NCBI GenBank assembly: GCA_017548985.1
Contig: JAFYYW010000019.1
Coordinates: forward strand, 33,006-97,005
Direction of reading: 5' to 3'
Source of the DNA: Bacteroidales bacterium
Lineage (GTDB): Bacteria; Bacteroidota; Bacteroidia; Bacteroidales; UBA932
DNA: 64,000 nucleotides
Notes under the pieces: model-generated
What the model was told of the DNA's origin: nothing
The model's input: only the letters and a program-made list of their open reading frames with translations
Databases searched by the model: none
Part shown: positions 46,347-55,351 of the stretch, piece by piece
Numbering within the stretch: position 1 is the stretch's first letter
Layout of the letters: the number at the start of each line of letters is the position of its first letter
Position numbers and translations under genes: made by a program

Positions 46347-47663
46347 TTACTGGACGAGTTTGGAGAACTTATCGTAGCCGGCCTGGTACTTGGGATCCTC
46401 CTCGCGGAAACGATAGTAGGAATTCTTGAGGTACTCGGCGAGACTAGGCTTGATCTCCTCGTTCTTGGTCATGTTGTAAGCCTTCTCGAAGGGCTCGATG
46501 CAGCTCTTCAGATAGTTCTCAAACTTCTGGACAAGAGCCATGTACTTGGCGTCATCAAGCTCAACCTGGGCTTGCTCCTGGACCTTCAGGGCCTCGTTGT
46601 AGAACATGATACCCTCACCGATGAAGCCATACTCATATTCAGGATTGACCTCGACACACTTCTCGTAAGCCTTGACAGCCTCGTCGATCTGGCCAAGCTG
46701 CGCGCGGGCGTTACCCTCGACATAATAAAGGGAGGCGTTGTCAGGCTCGTTGGCCTTGGCCGCGTCAATAAGGCTGAAGAGTTTGTCAGTGTCCTGTCCG
46801 CTGGTGATGTAGTAGTTGATGAGGCCGATCATCACACCCTGGCTCTGAGGGAACTTGGCGAATCCCTTCTCGAGATAATCCTTCTGAAGAGCCTTGCCTG
46901 TGGCGGTGGTGTCCAGTTTGGAAACACAATCGGCGAGTTTGGCGAAGACCTCACCATCCTTGGCGTAATAGCCAAGTCCGAGGCACTTGTCAAAATAGTC
47001 CTTTGCCTTGGCGTACTGTCCGGCACCATAAGCCACAAAACCAGCATTGTAAAGGGCGCTGGTGTCGATTGCGGCGCTAGGCTTCTGGGAAGAGGCGTTG
47101 AAAGCTTTCGAGAAGAAAGACTCAGCCTTAACGATATCCCCAAAGGTGTAAGCGTTGTAAGCCTCGGTGTTATACTTGTCCACGATGCTCTTGATTCCGG
47201 CAGCGATCTCCTTGGACTTGGTGGCCTTAGGATCAACCTCGGCGGCCTGCTTGTAAGCATCGAGAGCCTTGTCAAGAGCGTTCTCAACGACAGGCTTGGT
47301 CACCTCGACTATCTCAAGCTTTCCAGCGCTGTTGATATAGAGGTTCTTGTTCTCGAAAACCTGCTTCGTGTACTGGGCACCACCAAGAATCACGTTCTCG
47401 ACAGAAGTGGGCTTCTCGTTACCCATAGCGAGCATGAGCTCATTCTCGGAAGCACCAACCCATACATTGCCTGTTGGGACATTATAGGCGGCGATATAAG
47501 ACTCCGCGAGTTTCATCCAAGTGGCGACCTTGGTCGCTTTCTTGGCGTTCTGGGAAGCTGCGAGAGCGGCGTCAACAGCCTTCTTGGCAGCAGCGGCTCC
47601 TCCCTGGGCATTCGCGACCTGGAAGGAAGCGAGCAATGCCAAAACAATCATTAACTTTTTCAT
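46347..47663 (-). CDS. Secreted TPR-repeat protein
   Basis: Exported protein of 438 residues with signal peptide MKKLMIVLALLASFQVANAQ. It is made of tetratricopeptide-like helices; clear units are ALYNAGFVAYGAGQYAKAKDYFDKCLGLG (about 205-235) and ASLYYVEGNARAQLGQIDEAVKAYEKCVEVNP (about 305-340), cited here by position and ends. Early residues are Ala-rich. Function unknown, probably a periplasmic scaffold. It begins 11 bases after the gyrA stop and is likely read through from gyrA. Confidence 0.82.
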   Translation of the reverse strand: MKKLMIVLALLASFQVANAQGGAAAAKKAVDAALAASQNAKKATKVATWMKLAESYIAAYNVPTGNVWVGASENELMLAMGNEKPTSVENVILGGAQYTKQVFENKNLYINSAGKLEIVEVTKPVVENALDKALDAYKQAAEVDPKATKSKEIAAGIKSIVDKYNTEAYNAYTFGDIVKAESFFSKAFNASSQKPSAAIDTSALYNAGFVAYGAGQYAKAKDYFDKCLGLGYYAKDGEVFAKLADCVSKLDTTATGKALQKDYLEKGFAKFPQSQGVMIGLINYYITSGQDTDKLFSLIDAAKANEPDNASLYYVEGNARAQLGQIDEAVKAYEKCVEVNPEYEYGFIGEGIMFYNEALKVQEQAQVELDDAKYMALVQKFENYLKSCIEPFEKAYNMTKNEEIKPSLAEYLKNSYYRFREEDPKYQAGYDKFSKLVQ

Positions 47664-47674
47664 GATAAGTGGGA

Positions 47675-50218
47675 TTAATTGTTAGTATTATCGTTTTCAG
47701 TATTATCCTCAGTCTCAATGATTTCACCGGCTTCAGCGGTCTCATCGTTCTTCGCGACATTCGAAAGGGACGCTATCGAATCACCCTCCTTGATGTTGAT
47801 CAGTTTCACCCCTTGCGTGGCCCTTCCGGCGACACGGATATCCGAAACGGACATCCTGATCGTCAGACCGGACTTCTCTATGATCATAAGGTCATCATTC
47901 TCGGTCACATTCTTTATCGCGATCAACTTTCCTGTCTTATCGGTGATATTGATGGTCTTGACACCCTTGCCGCCTCTCTTCGTGATCCTGTACTCATCAA
48001 AATCAGTCCTCTTTCCGAATCCGTTCTCACTGACGACCAAAACAGTGTGGTCAGCCGCATCCTCCGCCGTAGGATCGTAATTGATCGCTCCTATCACCTC
48101 GTCGGTTTCTTCAATATTGATGCCACGGACTCCAGTTGATGTCCTGCCCATCTCACGGGCGTCTTTCTCGTTGAACCGGCAGCAACGTCCCTCTCGAGCC
48201 GCGATAAGAATCTCGTCGTTTCCACCGGTCAGAAGAGCCTCGACAAGGACATCACCCTCGCGCAGGTTGACGGCGTTGACTCCGGCTGCCCTTGGATGGG
48301 AATATGCCGACAGTGCGGTCTTCTTAATCACACCACCCTTAGTCACCAGAGCGATGCTGTGGGACTCCACATATTCCTGATCCTTGAGGGTCTTCACATT
48401 GATATAAGCCTTGATCTTGTCGTCAGGAATGCTGAGCACGTTCTGGATAGCCCGGCCCTTAGAGGCCCTGGATCCTTCAGGAATCTCGTAAACCTTTAAC
48501 CAGTAGCATCTTCCGCTCTCAGTAAAAAGGAGCATAGTGGAGTGCATATTGGCGATGTATATGTGCTCGATGAAGTCCTCGTCACGAGTCGAGCTTCCCT
48601 TCATCCCGACACCTCCGCGAGCCTGGGTGCGGTACTCAGTCAGAGGAGTCCTCTTGATATATCCGAGATGGGAGATGGTTATGACCACATCCTCATCGGC
48701 ATAGAAGTCCTCAGGGTTGAACTCTTCCTCGGAGGGACGGATCTCGGTTCTTCTGGGATCGGCATATTTGGCCTTGATCTCAAGGGTCTCGGCCTTCACT
48801 ATCTTAAGCTGCTCCTCCTCACTGCCGAGAATCTCCTGGCAACGGGCTATGAACTTCTCAAGCTCGTCATATTCCGCCTGGAGTTTCTCCCTCTCGAGTC
48901 CGGTAAGCTGCCTCAAACGCATCTCGACGATAGCGGTGGCCTGGATCTCGGTGAAGCCGAAACGACGGATAAGCTCAGCCTTGGCCTCATCCACATTCTC
49001 CGAATGGCGGATGATGTGGATGATCTCGTCAATCACGTCGATAGCCTTCAGGAGACCTTCGAGGATATGGGCCCTCTTCTGCGCCTTATCGAGCTCAAAC
49101 CGGGTCCTTCGGACAACCACCTCGTGGCGGAAATCCACGAAATTGGCGATCAACTCCTTGAGGGACAATGTCTTGGGACGTCCCTTGACCAGAGCCACAT
49201 TATTGAAGGCGAAACTGGACTGGAGCTGGGTGTACTTGAACAAGGTGTTCAGAACGACATTGGAGTTGAAGCCCTGTTTGACTCTGAGGATAACTCGGAC
49301 ACCCTCGCGGGAAGTCTCGTCATTGATATAGGTTATACCCTCGATCCTCTTGTCCTCGACCATCTGGCCGATCTTCTCGATCATCTCCTTCTTGTTGACC
49401 ATGTACGGGACCTCGGTCACCACAATGGTCTCACGTCCGTTATCCCCGACCTCGATCTCGGTCTTAGACCTGACCACGACCCTGCCGCGGCCTGTCTCAT
49501 AGGCTTCCTTGATGCCACTCATGCCCATGATGATACCTCCTGTAGGGAAGTCAGGACCCTTTATGTGGCGCATGAGGCCTTCAGTGTCAATATCTGGATC
49601 GTCTATATAGGCGCAGATGGCGTCACAGCACTCACCGAGGTTGTGGGGAGCCATATTGGTGGCCATTCCGACAGCGATACCAGCTGAGCCATTCAAAAGC
49701 AGCAAGGGCAGCTTGGTCGGAAGGACTGTGGGCTCTTTCTCCGTGTCATCGAAGTTGTTCACCATGTCCACGGTGTCCTTGTCGATGTCGCCCAATATCT
49801 CTTCCGTGATCTTCTGAAGCTTCGCCTCGGTATACCTCATCGCGGCGACAGGGTCTCCGTCCATGGAACCGAAGTTTCCTTGACCGAACACGGTGGGATA
49901 CCTCTGGTTCCAAGGCTGGGCGAGACGCGCCAGAGCGTCATACACGCTGGAGTCACCGTGCGGATGATACTTTCCAAGAACCTCTCCGACAATCTTCGCG
50001 CATTTGCGGGTCGGGCCGGAAGATGACAGGCCCAGCCCGTCCATTCCATACAAGACCCTTCTCTGCACCGGCTTGAGACCATCCCTCACATCCGGGAGGG
50101 CACGAGACACGATGACGGACATCGAATAATCGATGTACGCCGAGCGCATTTCCTGGTCGATCTCAACCGGTTCGATGACGCCTGTCTGTCCTTCAATTAT
50201 CTTTTCCTCACTATCCAT
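47675..50218 (-). CDS. gyrA: DNA gyrase subunit A
   Basis: Breakage-reunion subunit of gyrase, 847 residues. The catalytic Tyr129 is in [10 protein letters not shown]. The quinolone region reads [17 protein letters not shown] with Ser90 and Asp94 at the places of E. coli Ser83 and Asp87, so no classical resistance change. The C-terminal wrapping domain has the GyrA-box-like TKRGGKG, which favours GyrA over ParC, and an acidic tail rich in Glu, Asn and Asp. A strong promoter match lies just upstream; divergent from clpC. Confidence 0.96.
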   Translation of the reverse strand: MDSEEKIIEGQTGVIEPVEIDQEMRSAYIDYSMSVIVSRALPDVRDGLKPVQRRVLYGMDGLGLSSSGPTRKCAKIVGEVLGKYHPHGDSSVYDALARLAQPWNQRYPTVFGQGNFGSMDGDPVAAMRYTEAKLQKITEEILGDIDKDTVDMVNNFDDTEKEPTVLPTKLPLLLLNGSAGIAVGMATNMAPHNLGECCDAICAYIDDPDIDTEGLMRHIKGPDFPTGGIIMGMSGIKEAYETGRGRVVVRSKTEIEVGDNGRETIVVTEVPYMVNKKEMIEKIGQMVEDKRIEGITYINDETSREGVRVILRVKQGFNSNVVLNTLFKYTQLQSSFAFNNVALVKGRPKTLSLKELIANFVDFRHEVVVRRTRFELDKAQKRAHILEGLLKAIDVIDEIIHIIRHSENVDEAKAELIRRFGFTEIQATAIVEMRLRQLTGLEREKLQAEYDELEKFIARCQEILGSEEEQLKIVKAETLEIKAKYADPRRTEIRPSEEEFNPEDFYADEDVVITISHLGYIKRTPLTEYRTQARGGVGMKGSSTRDEDFIEHIYIANMHSTMLLFTESGRCYWLKVYEIPEGSRASKGRAIQNVLSIPDDKIKAYINVKTLKDQEYVESHSIALVTKGGVIKKTALSAYSHPRAAGVNAVNLREGDVLVEALLTGGNDEILIAAREGRCCRFNEKDAREMGRTSTGVRGINIEETDEVIGAINYDPTAEDAADHTVLVVSENGFGKRTDFDEYRITKRGGKGVKTINITDKTGKLIAIKNVTENDDLMIIEKSGLTIRMSVSDIRVAGRATQGVKLINIKEGDSIASLSNVAKNDETAEAGEIIETEDNTENDNTNN

Positions 50219-50254
50219 AAAATGCTTAAACTATTATCTTATTACTTAAACACG

Positions 50255-50285
50255 CAAAAATAACAAAAAAATACGATTCTGGCAA
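50255..50285 (-). promoter_or_regulatory. Promoter of gyrA
   Basis: Minus strand: TTG at 50283-50285, exactly 20 bases, then TATTTTTG at 50255-50262. Leader of about 35 bases. Confidence 0.75.
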
Positions 50286-50323
50286 TAGTGACAATGTGTC
50301 AGTCAATATAGCTCGCATGGAAG

Positions 50324-50354
50324 TTGCATAAGTGGGCGAAAATTGCTATTATTG
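50324..50354 (+). promoter_or_regulatory. Possible promoter of clpC
   Basis: TTG at 50324-50326, 20 bases, then TATTATTG at 50347-50354, one mismatch to TAnnTTTG. The chosen ATG is 23 bases downstream. A longer frame starting at the TTG itself would be inside this promoter. Confidence 0.5.
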
Positions 50355-50377
50355 TCCTATTCCCGAATAAAGAAAAC

Positions 50378-52738
50378 ATGGAAATCAAGATATCTGACGA
50401 ACTCAACAGCATCATCCGCTACGCCCGTGAGGAGGCGATGCGGACCGGCAGCTACGGCATCGGACCGGATCACCTGTTCCTCGGAATGATGCGCCAGGGG
50501 GACAATGACGCTTGCAGGACACTGGCCGCTCTGGGAGTGGACATCGACGCCTTCAAGCGCTTCATTGACAGCCACATATTCACTAACGAGTCGATCCCCT
50601 ATTCAGAGGCCGACAAGATCTCGTTCTCCCGTTATGCGCAGAACGTGCTGAGTATCACGGTAATGGAAGCCTCCAAGATGAACTCAGCGGAGGCCACGTC
50701 ACTCCACTTGCTCCTGGCGCTATGCCGCACGACAGAGAACTATGGTCAAGCTTACCTGCGTCAGCATGGAGTGGATTACGGCAGGCTTCTCGCCCACATG
50801 CGGGACGAGGGACTACTCGGCCGGCAACAGGCTCCCCGTAACCAGCAGGAATCGGCTCCTCAGGGAGACGAGGACCAGGAAGAGGATGGCGAGCCGGGCC
50901 AGGAGAACAATCCGTCCGGCAAGGTGAATCTTGAGGACTTCGGTTTCGACCTTACGAAGGCCGCTGCGGAAGGAAAACTCGATCCTGTGGTGGGAAGGGA
51001 TGTTGAGATCGCGAGGGTCATCGAGATTCTCGGAAGGCGGAAGAAAAACAACCCGATGCTTATCGGTGAGCCGGGTGTGGGCAAGTCGGCGATTGTCGAG
51101 GGAATTGCCCAGAGGATCGCCGGAGGCAGCATATCCCCCGTCCTGGCCAAAAAGAAGCTTATATCCCTGGATATAGCTTCAGTGGTGGCCGGAACCAAAT
51201 ACCGGGGTGATTTCGAGAAAAGGCTCAAGGCCATCATCAAGGAAGCCAGCACAAACCCTGATATCATTTTATTCATCGATGAGTTCCACACAATCGTGGG
51301 GGCTGGAGGAGCGCAGGGCAGCCTGGATGCGGCCAATATGCTCAAGCCAGCTCTCGCGCGGGGCGAGCTGCAATGCATCGGAGCGACCACGATGGATGAG
51401 TTCGCTAAGATTGTTGAGAAAGACGGCGCCCTTGACAGAAGGTTCCAGAAGATAGTCGTGGAGCCGACTGACATCAAGCAGTCAATATCGATCCTGAACA
51501 ATATAAAGGCCAACTACGAGGAGTTCCACAGCGTGACTTACAACGAGGAGGCCATCGAGGCTTGCGCGCGCCTGACTGACCGTTACGTGACTGACAAGTT
51601 CCTGCCGGACAAGGCGATAGACGCCATGGACGAGGCCGGTTCGATGGTACGGTTGAGCCTAACCAAGGACAAGAAGACCGGTAATGTCGTGGACGCCGAG
51701 GACATCGCCACAGTGGTCTCCAAGATGACTGGAATCCCTGTCAACAAAGTGGCCGAGAGCGAGGGCAACAGAATAATGAAGATGAAAGAGCGTCTCCAAG
51801 GCAGGATCATCGGCCAGGACGAGGCTATCGACAAGGTTGTGAGGGCGATACAGCGCAACAGGGCCGGTTTGAAAGACCCTAACCGCCCGATCGGAACCTT
51901 CCTGTTCTTCGGTCCCACAGGTGTCGGCAAGACCCAGCTGGCAAAATGCTTGGCTGAATATCTCTTCGACTCTGAGGAGAACATGGTCAGGATCGACATG
52001 AGCGAGTACATGGAGAAGTTCACCGTCTCCCGCCTTATCGGAGCCCCTCCCGGATATGTGGGTTACGAGGAGGGTGGCCAGCTCAGCGAGCGGGTGCGCC
52101 GCAAACCCTATTGCGTGGTGCTTCTGGACGAGATCGAGAAAGCCCATCCGGACATATTCAACATCTTGTTGCAAGTGCTTGACGACGGTCACCTCACCGA
52201 CAGCAATGGCCGTGTCGTTAATTTCAAGAACACTATCGTGATCATGACTTCCAATGTCGGAAGCCGTGAGCTTGATGAATATGGGACCGGGGTCGGTTTC
52301 GCGACCGCCGGGAAAAATGTGGCGCAGAACCGTCAGGGCGTCCTTGAGAAAGCGATCAAGAAGAGCTTCCCGCCGGAGTTTATCAACAGGGTGGACGAGC
52401 AGATATTCTTCAACTCGCTGACGAAAGAGGACATCGAGAAGATCATTGACATCGAGTTGCGCGAGCTTCGCGAGAGGGCTGAGGAATCGGGCTACAAACT
52501 GACCATCACCCCGTCCGCGAAAAAGTTTATCGCCGAGGCCGGATATGACCCGGCATTCGGTGCCAGGCCACTCAAGAGAGCCGTGATGAGATACGTGGAA
52601 GATCCTGTGTCCGAGTTCATTATCTCCGACAGGATCCTTCAGGGCAAAAGCAAGAAGGGCTCAGCTGAGCTCCGCACCCTCAAGGTCGGTCTAACCCCCG
52701 AGAAGGACAACACCCTGGTCTCGTTGAAGGAAGACTGA
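50378..52738 (+). CDS. clpC: ClpC-type AAA+ unfoldase
   Basis: Two-ring AAA+ unfoldase working with ClpP, 786 residues from MEIKISDELNSI. An N-terminal Clp_N double repeat (about 1-145) is followed by an acidic Gln/Glu linker. D1 has Walker A GEPGVGKSAIVEG and pore loop GTKYRGDFE; D2 has Walker A GPTGVGKTQLAK, pore loop GAPPGYVGY and a sensor region. The segment TGVGFATAG supplies a VGF-type ClpP-docking loop, as in ClpC. No UVR motif is seen in the short middle part, so it is also ClpA-like in layout. Cytoplasmic; divergent from gyrA. Confidence 0.9.
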   Translation: MEIKISDELNSIIRYAREEAMRTGSYGIGPDHLFLGMMRQGDNDACRTLAALGVDIDAFKRFIDSHIFTNESIPYSEADKISFSRYAQNVLSITVMEASKMNSAEATSLHLLLALCRTTENYGQAYLRQHGVDYGRLLAHMRDEGLLGRQQAPRNQQESAPQGDEDQEEDGEPGQENNPSGKVNLEDFGFDLTKAAAEGKLDPVVGRDVEIARVIEILGRRKKNNPMLIGEPGVGKSAIVEGIAQRIAGGSISPVLAKKKLISLDIASVVAGTKYRGDFEKRLKAIIKEASTNPDIILFIDEFHTIVGAGGAQGSLDAANMLKPALARGELQCIGATTMDEFAKIVEKDGALDRRFQKIVVEPTDIKQSISILNNIKANYEEFHSVTYNEEAIEACARLTDRYVTDKFLPDKAIDAMDEAGSMVRLSLTKDKKTGNVVDAEDIATVVSKMTGIPVNKVAESEGNRIMKMKERLQGRIIGQDEAIDKVVRAIQRNRAGLKDPNRPIGTFLFFGPTGVGKTQLAKCLAEYLFDSEENMVRIDMSEYMEKFTVSRLIGAPPGYVGYEEGGQLSERVRRKPYCVVLLDEIEKAHPDIFNILLQVLDDGHLTDSNGRVVNFKNTIVIMTSNVGSRELDEYGTGVGFATAGKNVAQNRQGVLEKAIKKSFPPEFINRVDEQIFFNSLTKEDIEKIIDIELRELRERAEESGYKLTITPSAKKFIAEAGYDPAFGARPLKRAVMRYVEDPVSEFIISDRILQGKSKKGSAELRTLKVGLTPEKDNTLVSLKED

Positions 52739-52746
52739 CATTTATA

Positions 52747-52821
52747 CAAAGAGAACAACCACCGCCTCCCTGCGCTTCGCACCCTATCCGGGTAAATGGT
52801 CGGCGGTGGTTGTTCTCTTTG
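52747..52821. terminator. Perfect 20-bp inverted repeat between convergent genes
   Basis: Arms 52747-52766 and 52802-52821 are exact reverse complements separated by 35 bases. It lies between the ends of clpC and the convergent Ig-like lipoprotein gene and can act as a terminator in both directions. No long T run follows. Confidence 0.65.
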
Positions 52822-52837
52822 CCATGCCTCGGCAGTC

Positions 52838-54946
52838 CTATTCGACTACGCAGAAGCTCCAGAAGATGTCCTCCGAAGAGGTGTAGAGAACCTTATCGTT
52901 CTTGGTCAAGTAGTAGATGTTATCATCATCAAACCACGACACATAGATATCACCTTTGGAAGTCACCCACAGGCGGTTGGTATTGTATCCTAGGTAGGCG
53001 CCTTTGCCTTTTCCCAGGGTCAGGACTTTATTTCCGTCCCTGTGGACCCGTAGCTCTTTCTTATTTAAATCAGCGACCGCAGTATACACATGGTCTCCGG
53101 AACAGAAGAGAGAGGACTGGAAGTTATTCTCCACTTCATCAACATCCTTAAAGAACTTACCGTTCTTGTAGAGACGGCCGGCACAGCTGTTACTTTTCTC
53201 ATAATATGTGAAAATGTACACGTCACCCTTGTCAGATATGGCAATCCTGGGACGATTGGTGTATGTCTTCTCGACAAGCTGTTCCGTCACCTTGCCATCC
53301 GGGGAGATCTTGTACAAGTACAGGCAGTAATCCCAGAAAGTGTCCTTGAAAGCGGAGACCGCGTGGATCGTTCCGTCAGGTGCGACAGCTATAAAGACAT
53401 CGATTAGGTTATTTGCCGAAGTGTGGACCGTGATATCCTTATAATCGCCGTCCGCTGTTACCCTTAGCACATGGAAATCGTATTGCCCCATCCGCCCCAT
53501 AATCGCGAAGACTCCGTTCCGGGCGGCAAAACTCTTCAGCTCATACGACAAGCGCCAGTCATACTCCTTGAATCCATCAAGTTTGACAACCGGCTTGCGA
53601 TTCACGCAAAGCCAATCCCGATAGCTGTAACGCTCGAGTGAATACAGGTCTTTCCCATCGTAGTCGATCGAGTATGTGGATCGGTAATTATTCTCGACCT
53701 GGTCATTATCTTCAATGATGACGCCGTCAAACGCACCGTTAAGCGGGTCACGGGAACCTTCGATAAGAATATGTCCACCACTACAATAGTAAACAAACGG
53801 CCCCTTGGCTTTCGAGACCGTGACGGTGCATTCGGCCTTGAAGTTTCCTTCCTCGGAAGTGGCTGTTATTGTGGCGGTTCCCTCCTTAAGTCCAACAAGC
53901 TTCCCATCATTGACCATGACCACCGAAGGATCCGAGGATACCCATGTCACGTTCTTGTTGGCAGCATATTCAGGGGTATAAACCACAGAGAGTGTCTTGC
54001 TCCCTCCCACATTCAAATTCATATCTGACGCACTGAGAGCAATGCCCTTCAATGAGGCATCCTGCTTGACAGTAACTTCGCAATAACCCTGAATGTCGGT
54101 GTTGGACTTCGACCGGACAATTATCCTGGTCGTACCGGGCGCCACGGCCGTGACAAGACCATTTTGATCCACAGTAGCGACCATGGAGTTCTGTGCGGCC
54201 CACTCGATGTCCTGGTCGGCATCGGCAGGACTTATGGAGGCCTTCAATTGGGCGGTCTCACCTTCAGTTATCTCAATGGTCTCCGGCTCGACAATGACGC
54301 CCTCGACAGGAACTACCTTCGGGTTGACTTTCACCGAACACGTCGCCGTCTTGCCGCCGTCTTTCGTCTTGACCGATATCGTAGCGATTCCGGCGTCAAC
54401 AGCCGTGACCTTGCCCGTGTTGTCGACTGTGGCAACCTTAGCATCCGAGCTGGACCATTCCAGGGATTTGTCGGTAGCGTTGTCAGGAGCGACGGTCGCC
54501 GAGAGTTGTGCCGTCTCATCCTTGGTCAACTCCAGTTCTGTCTTGTCAATGCTCACGCCCGTGACCGAAACGGCCTTCGGAGTGACTGTCACCGAACAGG
54601 TGGCGGTCTTGGAACCATCTGTGGTAGTGACGGTTATCGTTGCGGAACCGGCCTTAACGGCAGTCACCTTACCGCTACCGTCAACGGATGCGACAGCGGC
54701 GTCGGAGGACTTCCAGCTGACAGCCTTGTTGGTGGCGTTGTCAGGAGCCACGGTAGCGGTAAGTGTCTCCGAGCTGCCTTCGACCAAGCTTAGAGAAGTC
54801 TTGTTGAGCGCTACTCCGGTGACAGCCACGGTAGTGGGGCCGGTCGGGCCACCGTTGTCAGGCTCATCGGGACCGCAAGAGAACAACGAAAGGGAAAGAA
54901 GAGCGGCAGCTATCGCCGCGATAGATGTCCTGAATAGCTTTTCCAT
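52838..54946 (-). CDS. Big_2 Ig-like repeat lipoprotein with propeller-like C terminus
   Basis: Surface or periplasmic lipoprotein of 702 residues; lipobox LFSC (Cys24). Four Big_2 modules of about 80-85 residues span roughly 40-380, each with the pattern VTGVxLxKTxLxL then TATVxPDNATxKxVxWxSSD and a closing TCSVTV strand. The C-terminal 320 residues (about 385-702) look like a beta-propeller, with repeating segments such as VAPDGTIHAV, ISDKGDVYIF and VTSKGDIYVSW, each about 50 residues apart. No catalytic motif seen, so binding is the likely role. Two relatives lie at 60446 and 63545. Confidence 0.82.
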   Translation of the reverse strand: MEKLFRTSIAAIAAALLSLSLFSCGPDEPDNGGPTGPTTVAVTGVALNKTSLSLVEGSSETLTATVAPDNATNKAVSWKSSDAAVASVDGSGKVTAVKAGSATITVTTTDGSKTATCSVTVTPKAVSVTGVSIDKTELELTKDETAQLSATVAPDNATDKSLEWSSSDAKVATVDNTGKVTAVDAGIATISVKTKDGGKTATCSVKVNPKVVPVEGVIVEPETIEITEGETAQLKASISPADADQDIEWAAQNSMVATVDQNGLVTAVAPGTTRIIVRSKSNTDIQGYCEVTVKQDASLKGIALSASDMNLNVGGSKTLSVVYTPEYAANKNVTWVSSDPSVVMVNDGKLVGLKEGTATITATSEEGNFKAECTVTVSKAKGPFVYYCSGGHILIEGSRDPLNGAFDGVIIEDNDQVENNYRSTYSIDYDGKDLYSLERYSYRDWLCVNRKPVVKLDGFKEYDWRLSYELKSFAARNGVFAIMGRMGQYDFHVLRVTADGDYKDITVHTSANNLIDVFIAVAPDGTIHAVSAFKDTFWDYCLYLYKISPDGKVTEQLVEKTYTNRPRIAISDKGDVYIFTYYEKSNSCAGRLYKNGKFFKDVDEVENNFQSSLFCSGDHVYTAVADLNKKELRVHRDGNKVLTLGKGKGAYLGYNTNRLWVTSKGDIYVSWFDDDNIYYLTKNDKVLYTSSEDIFWSFCVVE

Positions 54947-55073
54947 ATCTTAACTAATTATAAGTTCGCGAATTCCTTCACTCACAACGATTGAGAGCGG
55001 GCATTCACAAATTTATATTAATATTCCGGAAAATGCAAATGTGGCGGCCCTTCGAGTTTGCCCAGGAACCGGT
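54947..55073. other. Upstream region of the Ig-like lipoprotein gene
   Basis: First part of the only gap longer than 300 bases (54947-55351). It holds the leader and promoter of the 702-residue lipoprotein and nothing else that I recognise; the rest of the gap holds a small ORF and the GH92 promoter. Confidence 0.6.
55008..55038 (-). promoter_or_regulatory. Promoter of the Ig-like lipoprotein gene
   Basis: Minus strand: TTG at 55036-55038, 20 bases, then TAAATTTG at 55008-55015. Leader of about 60 bases. Confidence 0.75.
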
Positions 55074-55199
55074 TCAGGAGCGGGTGATGGAGTCAAGTTC
55101 GAGACCCATGTCACCCATCATCTCGAGAAGGGTGGAGAGAGAAGACTCCGAAGAGATCATTGAAGCGAGATTGTCGGCGTTGTATTCGGTGTTCTTCAT
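55074..55199 (-). CDS. Small ORF, 41 aa, unknown
   Basis: Not recognised. ATG at 55199, TGA ending at 55074. The peptide begins MKNTEYNADN, contains LLEMMGDMGLEL and ends DSITRS: acidic, Met-rich in the middle, without Cys, signal peptide or membrane segment. An exact TAnnTTTG element lies 45 bases upstream. The DNA is GC rich like coding sequence, in contrast to the very AT-rich flank upstream. It could be a small regulatory protein or a peptide precursor; it has no clear double-Gly leader. Confidence 0.5.
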   Translation of the reverse strand: MKNTEYNADNLASMISSESSLSTLLEMMGDMGLELDSITRS

Positions 55200-55244
55200 G
55201 GCTATATTGTTTTTTTATTCAACGTTCCTTTTTTGTTTCTGTCG

Positions 55245-55252
55245 CAAAATTA
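55245..55252 (-). promoter_or_regulatory. -7 element of the small ORF
   Basis: TAATTTTG on the minus strand, an exact TAnnTTTG match. A TTG occurs 14 bases upstream, closer than usual. Confidence 0.5.
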
Positions 55253-55282
55253 TAACATGCTTGTGCCAATCTAAGGCACACG

Positions 55283-55313
55283 TTGCATTTTTTGTATTTT
55301 TTTTTTAAGTTTG
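55283..55313 (+). promoter_or_regulatory. Promoter of the GH92 operon
   Basis: TTG at 55283-55285, exactly 20 bases, then TAAGTTTG at 55306-55313. The GH92 ATG is 38 bases downstream. It probably drives all six plus-strand genes to the end of the window. Confidence 0.75.
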
Positions 55314-55351
55314 TGATGTATAGAGGACTATTCTAATCAAAAGCCTTAGCG

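Noticed and set aside
49900..50000. Possible quinolone-resistance change in GyrA
   Set aside because: Ser90 and Asp94 are the wild-type residues at the two main positions.
54991..55308. Plus-strand 105-residue frame in the long gap
   Set aside because: It has a poly-Phe/Cys end in AT-rich promoter DNA, no family resemblance, and lies opposite the better minus-strand small ORF and two promoters.
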